64,000 nucleotides of DNA, from positions 14,242,832 through 14,306,831 of the forward strand of contig CM055870.1 in assembly GCA_029582165.1 (NCBI GenBank), in the 5' to 3' direction. Both the position numbers and the translations under genes were made by a program. Below the pieces are notes generated by a model. The model saw only the letters and a program-made list of their open reading frames with translations, was not told where the DNA came from and did not search any database. This stretch comes from Portulaca oleracea (taxonomy: Eukaryota > Streptophyta > Magnoliopsida > Caryophyllales > Portulacaceae). Below are positions 10,293-22,354 of the stretch, one piece after another. Positions within the stretch are counted from its first letter, which is position 1. Every line of letters begins with the position of its first letter.

Positions 10293-12206
10293 TTAAATCT
10301 TCACTAGAAGCGGTGGTTCCCCACTAGAATATGACTTGGGTCCGTACATATTTCCAAGCGACACATGAAAAACATCGTGGATTCCTCCTAAGCTAGATGG
10401 TAACTCCACTCGGTATGCTACCGGGTTGACTTTTTCTATGATTGGGTATGGCCCAATGTAGCGTGGGCTTAGCTTCCCTTTGACATTGAATCTCCGGATC
10501 CCTTTGGTCGGAGAAATCTTGAGAAAAACATGATCTCCAACTTGAAACTCGAGAGGTTTCCGCCTCTTATCTGCATAGCTCTTTTGCCGGCTTTGGGCGG
10601 TCTTGATGTGCGGTTGAATAACTCGAACCTTATCTGCCGTGTCCTGAATTAATTTTGGACCTATGATTAGTGCTTCGTCTAGCTCTCCCCAACATAGCGG
10701 GGTTCGACATCTTCTACCATAGAGTGCTTCGAAAGGGGCCATCTTAATGGTGGCTTGATAGCTATTATTATACGAAAATTCGATGAGCGGGAGGAATTCA
10801 TCCCAATTTCCTTGAAAGTCGAGGACGCATGCTCGTAGCATATCTTCTACAATCTGATTCACCCTTTCGGTTTGACCATCACTTTCCGGATGATAGGAGC
10901 TACTGAAATTGAGTCGCGTGCTAAAAGCTCCTTGCAACGCGCTCCAAAACCTCGATTGAAATCTCGTATCCCGATCAGACACTATATCTTTTGGAATTCC
11001 ATGTAGACGAACAATCTCCTGGATGTAAATATTTGCCAATTTATCCACTTTCCACCCTTCATGGATGGGAATGAAATGTGCCGACTTAGTTAGGCGGTCC
11101 ACGATGACCCATATAGCATTCTTTCTCGACATGGTGAGGGGTAAACCCATGATAAAATCCATAGAGATCGACTCCCATTTCCATGTGGGAATTTCCAAAG
11201 GCCTAAGTTCTCCTGATGGCCGTTGATGTTCTGCTTTGACTTTTTGACAAGTTAGGCATCTGTCCACATAATTAGCTATATCCTTCTTCATATTTGGCCA
11301 CCAAAAATTTTCTTTCAAATCCCTATACATCTTAGTACCTCCTGGGTGTACTGAAAACAATGAATTATGGCTTTCCTCCAAAAGCTTTAACCTTAAGTCT
11401 CTCTTGTCAGGTACACACAATCTATCCTGAAATCTTAGGGTTCCATCTTCTTGGATCAGGAATCCCGGCATCCTTTTTATTGCAAGATTGTCCCTGATTC
11501 TCTTGAGCTCAGAATCGTTCATTTGCTCCGCCTTGATTTCCTCAATGATGGATGACTGTAGGGATAACGCAGCGAGCTTCTCCATGACTTCCCCCTGCTT
11601 GACTAGCTCGATGCTTTCCTTACACAATTCCCGGTGTAATCTCGGATGAATCCTCAGATTGGTCAACTTTACATGCTGTGTCTTTCTGCTTAGCGCATCA
11701 GCTACCACATTTGCTTTACCAGGATGGTACTGGATATCCAAGTCATAGTCCTTGATAAGCTCTAACCATCGTCGCTGCCTTAAATTCAACTCCTTCTGAG
11801 TGAATATATATTTGAGACTCTTATGATCCGTGAAAATGGTCGTATGGACTCCATATAAATAATGCCTCCATATCTTCAAGGCAAAAACCACTGCTGCGAG
11901 CTCTAAATCATGAGTCGGGTAATTCTTTTCATAAGGCTTTAATTGCCGAGACGCATAGGCGATCACTTTGCTATCTTGCATCAGCACACAACCTAATCCT
12001 TGATGGGATGCGTCACTATATACCACATACTCCTTTCCTTCCTCGGGAAGGGATAACATCGTGCTTGTCGCCTTTTCTTTAAGCACCTGGAAGGCTTCTT
12101 CACACTTGTCGGTCCACTCAAAACGTGTGGATTGCTTGAGAAGATTAGTCAACGGAAGAGCTATTCTTGAGAAATTCGGCACGAACCTTCGATAATATCC
12201 GGCCAT
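10293..12206 (-). CDS. Gypsy pol: RNase H and integrase (open segment, 637 residues)
   Basis: The segment begins at the end of the RT thumb ([12 protein letters not shown]). RNase H follows with [15 protein letters not shown] and [20 protein letters not shown]. Next is an HHCC zinc module ([20 protein letters not shown]...CLTCQKVK). The integrase core has SMDFIMGLP, the second Asp in VSDRDTRF and Glu in DGQTERVNQ. The C-terminal GPY-type region is [12 protein letters not shown]. The frame should continue into a chromodomain but ends early after a shift near HVSLGNMYG. This is the only long intact part of the polyprotein. Confidence 0.9.
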   Translation of the reverse strand: MAGYYRRFVPNFSRIALPLTNLLKQSTRFEWTDKCEEAFQVLKEKATSTMLSLPEEGKEYVVYSDASHQGLGCVLMQDSKVIAYASRQLKPYEKNYPTHDLELAAVVFALKIWRHYLYGVHTTIFTDHKSLKYIFTQKELNLRQRRWLELIKDYDLDIQYHPGKANVVADALSRKTQHVKLTNLRIHPRLHRELCKESIELVKQGEVMEKLAALSLQSSIIEEIKAEQMNDSELKRIRDNLAIKRMPGFLIQEDGTLRFQDRLCVPDKRDLRLKLLEESHNSLFSVHPGGTKMYRDLKENFWWPNMKKDIANYVDRCLTCQKVKAEHQRPSGELRPLEIPTWKWESISMDFIMGLPLTMSRKNAIWVIVDRLTKSAHFIPIHEGWKVDKLANIYIQEIVRLHGIPKDIVSDRDTRFQSRFWSALQGAFSTRLNFSSSYHPESDGQTERVNQIVEDMLRACVLDFQGNWDEFLPLIEFSYNNSYQATIKMAPFEALYGRRCRTPLCWGELDEALIIGPKLIQDTADKVRVIQPHIKTAQSRQKSYADKRRKPLEFQVGDHVFLKISPTKGIRRFNVKGKLSPRYIGPYPIIEKVNPVAYRVELPSSLGGIHDVFHVSLGNMYGPKSYSSGEPPLLVKI

Positions 12207-12272
12207 ACCTAAGAAACTTCGGATTTCACTAATCAGAGGGCCTTGTCCAAATTTTGAACCGTAGAAATCTTA

Positions 12273-13428
12273 CTAGGGTCCACTGATCCCTTCATCGTGA
12301 CTATATGGCCTAGAAAAGCCACTTCTTTCACCAAAACTCACACTTTGAAAACTTAGCATACAATCGTTGTTCCTTAAGGTTTGAAGTACAATCCTTAAAT
12401 GTCGCTCATGCTCCTCTTGACTCTTCGAATACACCGTAATGTCGCCAATAAACACCACTACAAACTTGTCCAAATGGGGTTTGAATACCCGATTCATTAG
12501 ATCCATAAATACCGCCGTGCATTGGTAAGCCCAAACGGCATCATCAGAACTCATAATGTCCATACCTCGCCCTAAAGGCGCCTTTGGGTATGTCTTCACT
12601 CTAACTCGAGTGGTGGTATCCTCGACCTCAAGTCTATCTTAGAAAATACTCCGCTCCTTGAAGTCGGGTCGAATAGATCATCGATCCTTGGAAGAGGGTA
12701 CTTGTTCTTGATAGTAACCTTGTTCACTCTCTAATCGATACATAACCTTAAGCTACCATCCTTTTTCTTCACAAATAATACCGAGCTCCCTGGTGATGTG
12801 CTTCCGATGATGAACCCTTTACTCAATAAATTATCTAATTGCTCTCTTAATTCCTTAAGCTCCGCAGCGCCATCTGTATGGTGCCTTGATATAGGCATAG
12901 TCCCCGAACTAACTCTATTTCAAAATCAATCTCCCTCCTGGGGTAGTTCCAACTTCTTCAGAAAATATCTTGGAAATCTCGCATCACGGGATTTCTTCTA
13001 TTCGGGCGATCTTTAGGATCTTCACTTACTAGGCATAGGTAACCCTCGCACCCATGATTAAGCAACTTTCGAGCCTTCATGTAAGATATGATAGGACACG
13101 GGTTAACCCCTATGTCCCCTACGAATTGAACTTCCTTGCCAAAGGCGCTCTTGAGAACAACTATTCCTCGCCGCACCTAACTGAAGCTTGCGTCGAGACC
13201 AACCAGTCCATACCTAGAATGATATCAAACTCCTCTAGATCTAACTGAATAAGATTAACAGAAAAGATATCTGCATTCAACCTAAGAGGGACACCCACAA
13301 AACTAGTCGTGCATGGTATCGCTTGACCATTAGGTAAACTGATAGAGTAATTCACTGCATGGGCTAGATTTTGTAACTTTAGGTTCAAAACAGCTTTGGT
13401 TGAGATAAACGAATGGGTTGCTCCAGAA
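12273..13428 (-). pseudogene. Gypsy pol: aspartic protease and reverse transcriptase, frameshifted
   Basis: The protease active site DSGATHSFIS is found at about 13395-13425 in a frame different from the end of gag, followed by LEEFDIILGMDWL. RT pieces lie in several frames: [20 protein letters not shown] near 12800 and FVVVFIGDITVYSKSQEEH near 12440. Active elements normally have two adjacent Asp residues in that last motif; here the first is Gly. With the frameshifts this RT should be inactive. Confidence 0.85.
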
Positions 13429-14638
13429 TCAAATTAACAATGCAATTAAAGGTTGCGCATATATATAAACTGTCCCAGTAACAACCATACCAGATTTTGC
13501 TGCTTCTTTTCTGCCCATGACGTAGGCTTGACCCACGGTTCCTTGCTGCGGCGTTGCTCTCATTGGCGGTGTTGGACGAGTGGTTCCCGGTTCCGGTCTT
13601 CGGGTTCTCTTTGGGCATTCCGATGCCTTATGATCTGAGGCTCCACACCATAGACAGTTTCCCGTACCTACCCGACACTGGGCGGTAGTATGATTAGTCC
13701 TGCCGCACTTCTTGCAGGGCTCCTTGGCAAGAGCTGGGGTAGCTTGGTTTCTTGGAATTGGTGGCGTTGGCCGCTTAGCTTGACTATTTCCCTTAACAGG
13801 CGCACTTGGCGCTCCCTTATCATTCCATTTCCTCTTTGCAAACCCTTGGTTCCCGGGGTTCAGGGCTTTCAACTCCTTTCTCACTCTTTCCACTTCGGCA
13901 GCTCTTTCATACATCTCTTGCATTGTAGAGAAATGATGGGATGACAGCTGGTTACGGATGTATGGCGCTAGGCCTCCCTCATAGCGGGTTAACTTCAACC
14001 TTCTCGATGCAACGTAATCCGAGCGAAACGAGCTAGCTCATTAAACTTTGCAGATATTGCACCACCGAGATGTCCTTATTAAACATACTCCACTCTAAAA
14101 ATTCTTTCTCCTTTTGACGTCTAAGGGAAATAGGGTAGAACTGAGCCCTCAAATCTCCTAAGAAGTCATTCCACGACTTTGTGGTTCCTTGGTACTTATC
14201 CTCAATGGTTCTCCACCAAATATCAGCTTCACCTTTTAAATAATAGGTCCCTATGGCCAACCTTTTATCCTCGGGCACTCCAATCACCTCAAAGATCTTT
14301 TCCATCTCACGAATCCAATCTTCAAGCACTACGGGGTCATAACCCCCTTTGTAAAAAGTCGGGTTTCTTCGGGCTACCCTATCTGCATAATTCTCTTCCC
14401 TAGATTGGCTTGCTTGTCCCGTAGATGGAAGGGGTATGCGTTTGAGTAATTCTTGCATGAATATCCCAAAAGGGTCCGGGTATTGGGGTGGATTGAGAGG
14501 GACGGATCCTAAAGAAGATTCGGGGTGACTAACCACTCCCGGGTTAAGCTGAGGTCCTTGCAATTCGAGTTGATTACCCCCTACCACCTCATTTCCAGGT
14601 TCTTCATGGGAGGGCGTATTTCTTGAGCTTTGCGACAT
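13429..14638 (-). pseudogene. Gypsy gag, one frameshift
   Basis: The start MSQSSRNTPSHEEPGNE lies at 14638. The retrotransposon gag core (WIREMEKIFEVIGVPEDKRL, YLKGEADIWWR) reads to 14033. The frame then shifts and continues at 13998 (LTRYEGGLAPYIRNQL). Two zinc knuckles follow: CKKCGRTNHTTAQC and CLWCGASDHKASEC. Gag would form the virus-like particle and bind the RNA. The shift near 14000-14030 breaks it. Confidence 0.9.
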
Positions 14639-16532
14639 ACTACAAGATTACAACAGACATATTATTTCCCCATATAACCTATTCTTGTCCTCTTTTATAC
14701 CCCCTTTCCATAAAATTCAAATTTTAATTAAACATCCCTATTTAGGATCCTTGTTTCTTTATAAAATCACATTACCCACATACATACATGCATGCTTAAA
14801 ATACCAATAAAATTCTTGTAATCCCATAATATTATAAAGCATAATAATTCATGAGGTCGCAAATCCCATCATACCATTGCACCCAAGCATAATATTTAAA
14901 AAGGTAACAATCCCCACGTCATTGTTCTTACTTCATCAAAAAAAATCCAAAATAATACTCCTTGGTTCGCTCAAATTACAACCCATGCCCCGCTCACAAC
15001 ATGATCATAGGGAGGTTACAAAATTAATCATAGTTCGCCAATTTCATCAATGACCCAAAACAAGATACCTAGTCACCACTAGATTCCACTAAACATGGGA
15101 ATTCGATCCTCCCGTTTGTTCCCTAGTTCCTTCCACGCGTCATAGCCGTGAAGGACGACGCTTCGCGCGTGCGGTGTGGCGGATTATGGGTCCCAAGGTG
15201 GTCCATTCAAGGTTTACCGGTGTCACGTGTGTAGACGCTCCCGCTTCATTCTCCCCGGGTTGCCTAGGTTGCGGCGTACCTCATCTTGATCAAGATCCAT
15301 GCTAGGATCTTCTTCTTCGCGCTGCTCGCGGCGTAGGGTCGCCTCTCCATGGGAAGATACGTTTGGAACAATTGGTCGCCCATGATAAGTGGCGAAATGT
15401 AGGCGAACTTCATCCGCCGGTGGTGAGAACACGCGGTCCGCGATTGGGTGGCGCGGGTAATCCTAACATCTCGGAAGAAAGGGGCCTAATTTACTAACGT
15501 GGAGAGTTAGTGATCGCGGCTTGAGTGATTATAACTTCCATCGCGATTTGATTCCACGCCCGACGTAATTGAGGCACCATGCGTGGCGCTCGCTCTCTCG
15601 ACGGAGTAATCGATCAGATCGATTCCTCGATGTCGCCCCACGGACTCGTGGGAAGAGTCGCTAATAAGCACCGGGCTCGACAGATGTCATCATGGTATTC
15701 GGAATTCGGATTCGTCGCACAATGCGCATCTAACGCATCTTGTAGAGTCTTGAGATGATCTTGCACATTGGTGTCGGGGTCCATAAACATCGCAAAGGGA
15801 TTCGGAAGAGGATTGCCGTTGGTATCCATCTAATTCACATATAAAACGAAACAAGCTCTTAAAATCCGCACGTAATAAAAGAATTCGTTAACGTAAAAAG
15901 AAACAACCTTATAACGAGATTCAAGACTCAACCACTAACCCCTTATGAGCAACTTAAAAAGGCTCTTACTTTAACTTTTAAACTTTCCTTAACCCCTTTC
16001 TAAAGTCTCATAAATTGTACCATTTTTCGGTTTCCCTTAAAGATTTTATTTCCGTGCTATGATTTAGAACTCATTTCACCCTATACCAAATCCCACTTGG
16101 GACTTGCTTGTAATCTTTTTGTAAACTATCAAAGACTTTTTAGGACGACACCTTGCCATACTTTATAATTCCCAACTATACATCCACCACTTTACTTGTT
16201 TAACTTACTAGGCTTAACTCAATTCCACCTGGTTTCTTCTTAAAATTTGACTTAAAAGCTGCTAAAATCCTGGGAAAAATTTGACAGCACTTCCCCTATA
16301 AATAGAGCTATCCCCAATTTACAAAATCTTGAAACCTCTGACGAAAAAGCAATTTATATTCCATATAAACATCTAGAGCTTCATGCTCTCCACCATCCCC
16401 AATATAAACACCACTGGTGCACCAACCAAAGATCTACTCAATTCTCACACACTTACTTTTCTTCCTAAAATCATAACACAAAGGATCAATATCCTAATAA
16501 ACTTCACAATCCCAAATTCCACTAAACCACGG
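14639..16532 (-). other. Gypsy leader between 5' LTR and gag, with two unexplained short frames
   Basis: This is a long leader (1.9 kb). It contains minus-strand frames of 71 residues (15829-15614, MDTNGNPLPNPFAMFMDPDT...) and 69 residues (15432-15223). The stretch between them also reads partly open in related frames, so they may be remnants of one larger extra ORF. I do not recognise the protein. The rest (14640-15200 and 15850-16530) is AT-rich and non-coding. Confidence 0.45.
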
Positions 16533-16542
16533 CCTGATACCA
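16533..16542 (-). other. Primer binding site, initiator-Met tRNA type (gypsy)
   Basis: The minus strand reads TGGTATCAGG, matching the first nine bases of the usual plant iMet primer binding site (TGGTATCAGA). It lies four bases inside the 5' LTR border. Confidence 0.85.
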
Positions 16543-16546
16543 CAAT

Positions 16547-19500
16547 CAGAACACCCCAATCTTAAACCACAAATTAAATGCTTACTTAGCACCCAAATTC
16601 ATGATTAGCGCAGCGGAAAAACTTGACCGGGGCATTACCGCCGTCCCGAAAGAGACAAGGCAACCACAAAACACTAACACTTTTTAAACCACAAGGAAAA
16701 CTAACTCCAAACCCAATACATAATTGATACAATCCGTTGAAAAATATAGATACATAAACTTAAACATTTGCGAGAGTCTTCCAAAGCGCAAAATTTGGCT
16801 TCCATCCATAACTTAGCTTAGGGACTACCTCAACCTGCTGGAGCTACTTGGGAACAGACTTGCTTGGACCCTGAGAACTCGAGCCTCCTAAAACAAAACA
16901 TTAAAACAACACGAAAGGTGAGTGGGGAAACACTCAAGATTTAAACCTCCAACACGTAAAACCGCTCAAAACGGTTTCAAGGTTTGCATTTAAATTCATT
17001 TTGAAAACGGAAAGGGATAAACATAAATAAACGTAAAGAATTAAGCATAAGATATAAATAAGTAAAGCTGAACTTAGCTATAGGAATGAAAACGTGGAAC
17101 CTCATGATCGGTGCAAGCACCTCACACACGCGTATGCCCAAATCGATCGAGATTTGGATTGGGTGATCGTTAAACGGCCGACATCGCCGTGTCGACACTC
17201 GATCGAGTGATAAAACATAATTAAACTTTAAAAAACAAAAGATCGGTCCACTTTAAAGCATAAAAGACTTGCATAAAGCATAAAACTTGGTAGAACATGA
17301 ATTAACTCGCAAGGCGGTAAAGGTTGGACAATTTGCACCTTGAGACGCTAAAAACTTGGGTGGTGCGGCTCGGCTTGGAGATGGCGCTTGCAACTTGACG
17401 GCTAAGACGGAAATAAATAATAACGAAGAACCAACAAGGTTCTAAATTAGAATCATAAACTTAGAAACTTAGTAAAATAATTAAAACGACTTTTTAGAAA
17501 TAAAATTTCAGGTTTAAGTAAAGATAATGTTCAAGGTATAACTCTGGCTAGGAAAATTGGAATAAAGCAAAAGAGTATATCCCGGATAGGGAAAATGAGA
17601 TCTACAACTTTGATGAAAGGGCCAGAGGCTAAAAATGAAGGGAAGGGTCCCAAAATGGGCCCGGACAGCAGCTGAATCAATGAAAATAAAGGGTTTCGGG
17701 TTGAAATTATATAGAGAAATTGACGTAGAAAGGTAGAATTAATAGATGGAACTTGTATCTTTTGAAGGATAACTTGATTGATGAAAGATGAGATTAAAAG
17801 ATTAGAGGTTGAATATGAAATTAGAAAAATTCCCTTGAGATTTACTTAGAAGGATAATATTGATGGAGTAAACGATGGAAGAAAGATAGGTAATGTAATT
17901 TGAGGGGAAAAATCCATGAGTTGAGACTTTAGGAAACTCATCATAAGAACTATTTAGAACTTGGACGACCTTAGGTAGATAGATACTTTAACCAACTCAA
18001 AGGTATCGAATTATTAACTTAATGTTCACCGGGAGGCACGTAAACTTATTCTCAAACTCTTATTTTTGGATAAATAACTTTGGGACATAACCCGGTTTCT
18101 AACTATACTTCTCCACTTAAAGGCTTAACTCGAGGTTATAATTTATAATCATCATTTATCAAGGCTTAAGGACCCTTATTGACTTAGCTTAGAACCTTAG
18201 AAATGGGTTTTTTACCACTTATAAATTGGGCAGAATATTCACACAGGACAACCCGGTTTCCGGGGCTTATAACTTATACTCCCGATATCGTATGACTACA
18301 AACCATACCTTTTCGGAAAGCTCATGCATAATCTAAAACTCTCATGTTTTCCTCAAAAACCAAAGAAATCTCTAAGAGGTCGAAAAATAGCTCATAACCT
18401 ACTGACTTTAAACTCGTATGTAAAAATCCGGTTTCACGGTTTTGCTCATAACTTGGTCGATTCAAGACGGAATTTAGAAATTCCAAAGCCTATGGTTTTC
18501 TAATACTTTGGGCTATCTAATGGAGCAAAAATCTGGGCAAAAATCCAACTTTAAAAATTCCGAAAATTTCCAGAACTGGGCAGAACGTTTTTAGCTCTTG
18601 AAATTGACTCTAATGGTGATTTAAGCTCCCAAACTTGTGATCATTCTCCATTAAACTCTACTTGGCTAAAATCTACCATATTTCCAGAAATTATAACACC
18701 TAAATAAGCTCATCAAAAGCTTCAAGAATGACATGCAACCATGAATTCAATACCAATAACACATTCTAGTAATTTTTACCTCAAAATACACTTAATTCAC
18801 CCAAATTAAACCTTATAACACTTGAATCAACAACTTCATACTTTATAATCTGTCCTTAAGTTTAGAAATTCACCAAGAAACAACATGCAACATGATTTTA
18901 TCATCATCCAACACAAATCCAACAAAGATATCTCAAGAACAACCAAAAATACACATGTATCTCTTTCAAAATTAAACCCTAATAACCATAATCTGAAAAT
19001 TACACTAAAAGAGAGTAAAAGAAGTAAAATTGACAAGAATAACATGTAATTATCATGAAAATCAGATTAGGTATAAAAGAGTGAAATTGGGGTTTTAGAA
19101 CTTACCCTTTGGGTTAAAATTGGATGAAATTCAAGAGAGGAGGAGAAGGGTGGCAGTGGTGGCTTCACGGCGGCCGGAAATGATGGCCGCGGTGGTCGGA
19201 CGTCGGCTGGGCAGGGCACGGCTGGGTGGAGCAGAGCAAAGAGGGAATGGGTTTGTAGAGAGAGAAAGTGGAAGTGGGTTTGAATTAGAATGAGGAAGAA
19301 ATGGGTCCTCTAGTTAACTCTACTAATATATATTCCAATCAACTTAACAATACAACTATAACCCACTTAAAATCTGAAAATATAACATTAGGTAGGATAA
19401 TTATAAATATAATAAATTTATATAGCTAGTTTAGTACAAGATAAAATTAACCGATAACAATCGGGTTGAAATAAAATAGAACTTGAACGGAAAAAATTAA

Positions 19501-19855
19501 ATAAATAGAAAATAAATACCACTTGTACTTAAATTAAATAAAATAAATATAACTCAAATAAAATAAATTGAGTTTTGGAATAATAAAATATAATCTTCTA
19601 GAAGTAAAATAATTAAACCCTTTTTCCGATTAAAATTACGTATACGGTAACCCGATACGAATTTACTTAATAGGTAAATAAAATAATTTTGGAACTTATA
19701 ATTCCGATACTTGATACGCTTTGCCATCTCCTGCACGAAACCTGACACCGATAAAATAGATAATACTTGAAAATAAACGCGAAAAATTTATACGCAATTT
19801 AGATAATTACGGTATTAACGCTTAATTAATCGCGATTTTGGGGCGGGTTATTACA
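16547..19855 (-). repeat. 5' LTR of the gypsy element
   Basis: This is the second LTR copy, ending GGGCGGGTTATTACA like the left one. Its inner end differs: 16547 reads CAGAACACCCC where the other LTR has TGTAACACTCC, so the inner terminal bases are altered. Otherwise the two are nearly identical, suggesting a fairly recent insertion. Confidence 0.93.
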
Positions 19856-19860
19856 ACTAA
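19856..19860 (+). repeat. Target site duplication, right copy (gypsy)
   Basis: ACTAA follows the LTR end TTACA and equals the copy at 6766-6770. Confidence 0.9.
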
Positions 19861-19878
19861 TATCTTGCAGGAATAGAA

Positions 19879-21902
19879 ATGTCGGACAAAAACTTCGAAA
19901 GCGAACTTAAATTCACATTTAAGAAGTATGCGACTGGGTGGCGAGCCGAAAAAGAAGGTGACCCGCATAGACGCGGGACGACTGCATCAGCTCGTGGTGC
20001 TCGTCATGGAGAAACGACTACTCGCGATGGTGTGCAACCTGAGTAGTCGTTCCTAGAGGCATCCTCACGAGCGTTTCAGCAACGAGATTCGTCCGACATC
20101 GATACATTGGGGGATTATGTTATCCAGCTAGATTCTTTCATGACTTCTGGTAGTTATGGGCAAACCGAGCAAACACAGGGGGAGGAGGAGGAGGATTTTT
20201 CAGGCTGTTGACTATGTTCAACTTAGAGCCCGGGATGGTAAGTTTGCTCCAGGGAAGAAGAGCACCCAGAGTTCTGGGGTAGATCAGGGGGTCTAGTTCA
20301 GCATGCAAGCAAAAGAGGCAGCGAACCGACGAAGATTGGAAGATTACGGGGTCGGTGCCTAGCGGCCCTTCGTCTACTGAGGTGATACCGAGCTTCGGGG
20401 GACATATTGCTCGGTTAATTTGGGAAGGGGAGGAACGTAATTGTGAGGTCATTGAGTGCCTTACTAGGAAGGTGTCACTCGGTCACCTTAGGGACGTGTT
20501 AGGTAACATGCATCCGATAGCGAAGGACGCGATCAGAAGTGGCCCGATGGCCAACCTAGACACTTTGATGTTCAAGCATTTGGATTTTTTATTGATCGCT
20601 GCATTTGTGGAGAGGTGGCAACCGGACACCAACACATTTCACCTTCCTTTTCGTGAGATGACCATTATGCTCCACGATGTGGAGAACATTTTCGGCCTTC
20701 CAGCTGAGGGGATTTTGCCTTCATCTCCTAACCGTGATATGGTCAACACCTACGTCACTTTCCTGTTTTCCTATGGTATGAAGGAGATCTGAGCCTGCAA
20801 AATATATGAGAAGGGGGGCCTTCTTGACAGTGAGGTTAGAAACCTCTGCAGCGACCCCGACACTCCGTCGCATACCCAGATTCGGGCATGGTATTTGAGT
20901 TTGTTGGGGAACACAATGCTGGTGGACAAGTCTCGAGATAGGGTGCGTCCACATCCATATGGTAGCATTGAACGGGTGGACGGAGTGGCGTGGGCAGCGG
21001 TGGCTCTGGCGTATCTATATAGGCAGTTGGGTGCAGCCTCTACGGCCGGGACCAGTAAGATTGGGGTTGTTTGATGCTTCTGCAGGCGTGGATATATCAG
21101 CATTTCCCTCTTTTGAGGTCTAATGTACCAACACGTGCATCGGGGCTATGGGTTAACAGGTGGTCTGTGAGGAGTGAGCCACCTACGCTGGAACGCCTAT
21201 AGGCCTTCAGGCGCATATTAGACGGCCTAATAGAGGAATAGGTCGTTTGGTGCCCATATAGTCCAGAACCATACAGATCCTGTCGGCGTACGACATACCA
21301 TGGTTTAATTCGGGCTTATGATGTGACTGAGCCCTACATAACTATTCGTACTGTCCGACAGCGTGGTCTTGTCCAAAAAATCCCAAGCGCCCCAAACCCA
21401 CCACAAAAGGAAAGCCGATCAGCAAATGGTACATATATATTGGCTTTTAACGACATACGGGTTGATTTATTGTGGGCCCAATTTCCACAGGCCAACGCCA
21501 TGACACTAGGTACCTGGAGACGGTGCTGGAACCCATGGGATGCAGAATCTGATTACAGTAGTTGGTTTTGCAATGTCTCACACCCGTACCTGATCCAGGA
21601 TAACAACCCCGACCCAGCCGTCGTAGATGATCCTTCATCTATGGAATATGTAAGTAATTATTTTTATTTACTAATTGTTTATTCGTATATTTATTTCCTA
21701 CTAATTTTTTGTAACGAATGTTTGTTTCATGTTGTAGTGGGCTTATGAGGGGCTACGCCGTGCAATGTCTTTGTTCGACGTCCCATTGGGTGGTCGTATA
21801 CCAGTGGAGACTCACAACACCATCCTCGATCTGTGTGAATAGTGGTGTCAGCATATGCACATTCAGGTCCCCCCTCGTCCGACCCCAGAAGATGATGACT
21901 GA
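19879..21902 (+). pseudogene. Plant mobile domain (PMD, MAIN-like) gene of the MULE
   Basis: A splice acceptor TTGCAG (19870) precedes ATG at 19879 (MSDKNFESELKFTFKKYATG). The frame runs into TAG at 20044, but the same frame reads on past it. The PMD follows from about 20380: GGHIARLIWEGEE, FVERWQPDTNTFHLPFREMT, NIFGLPAEG, then after TGA at 20790 YLSLLGNTMLVDKSRDRVRP and AWAAVALAYLYRQLGAAS. A further shift leads to LLQAWIYQHFPLLRSN and then TGTWRRCWNPWDAE-type sequence near 21500. An 88-bp GT-AG intron (21650-21737) follows, then a short last exon ending TGA at 21900-21902, with another in-frame stop at about 21840. PMD proteins such as MAIN act in plant genome maintenance and silencing; transposon-borne relatives are known. 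This copy has at least four disruptions. Confidence 0.8.
21650..21737 (+). other. Intron of the PMD pseudogene
   Basis: Donor ATATG/GTAAGT-like (GTAAGTAATT) and acceptor GTTGTAG/TGG, 88 bp, very T-rich. It joins two segments that read on as coding sequence. Confidence 0.65.
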
Positions 21903-22354
21903 TTGCCTTTATTGTTTGTTTGTTATTGTTTTTTCAGCTTGGTTAGTTGTACTTTTTTTTTATTTCGGTAGCATAGAACAATGTTGTATGTGATGATTTG
22001 ACTTTAGTTTTGTTTATATTTAGATTGTATGAACAATGTTGCCCCAGAACCATCTCTTTATTTTTGTTTATGTTTAGATTGTGCTTTCAACAATGTTGCA
22101 TAATTTAAAAATAAAACAAAAACCCTAATCCTAAAATAAATCAATCTGGGGTGAATAGAGTTAAAATATGGTTGCGTGCGTGAGATAGGTGACAATGTAT
22201 TAATGTCCGAATTGGAACTAAATCACAAGTCTCAAATACAATTGGATCTAAATCATATGTTATCCCTACGAATTTGTCTAAGTCTAGACAGCAACTGAAA
22301 ACGGCCAAGAAGAGGAACATCAAATCCTTCAACAAAGTAGTCGCAGACACGTCT
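21903..22354. other. Intergenic convergent region of the MULE
   Basis: Both genes end here. The DNA is AT-rich with a repeated TTGTTTATGTTTAGATTGT motif (about 22009-22030 and 22063-22085). A minus-strand frame continues beyond the OTU stop in another phase (22410-22141) but has no recognisable domain. Confidence 0.5.

Larger units (their letters stand above)
6771..19855 (-). mobile_element. Complete Ty3/gypsy chromovirus-type LTR retrotransposon (probably Tekay/Del)
   Basis: Two nearly identical 3.3-kb LTRs (6771-10067 and 16547-19855) flank gag and pol on the minus strand. A 5-bp duplication (actaa), an initiator-Met type primer binding site (16533-16542) and a G-rich polypurine tract (10068-10080) are present. 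Domain order gag, protease, RT, RNase H, integrase and a chromodomain remnant is that of Ty3/gypsy. Long LTRs, the iMet primer and the chromodomain fit the Tekay/Del clade, by inference. Several frameshifts and an altered RT active site make it non-autonomous. It sits inside the large MULE. Confidence 0.95.
4498..19870 (+). other. Predicted first intron of the PMD gene, now holding the gypsy element
   Basis: The donor candidate is AAAG/GCAAGT and the acceptor is TTGCAG, giving 15.4 kb, of which 13.1 kb is the later gypsy insertion. The pre-insertion intron would be about 2.3 kb and contain the GC-rich hairpin (4625-4780) and the foldback (5880-6655). Confidence 0.3.
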
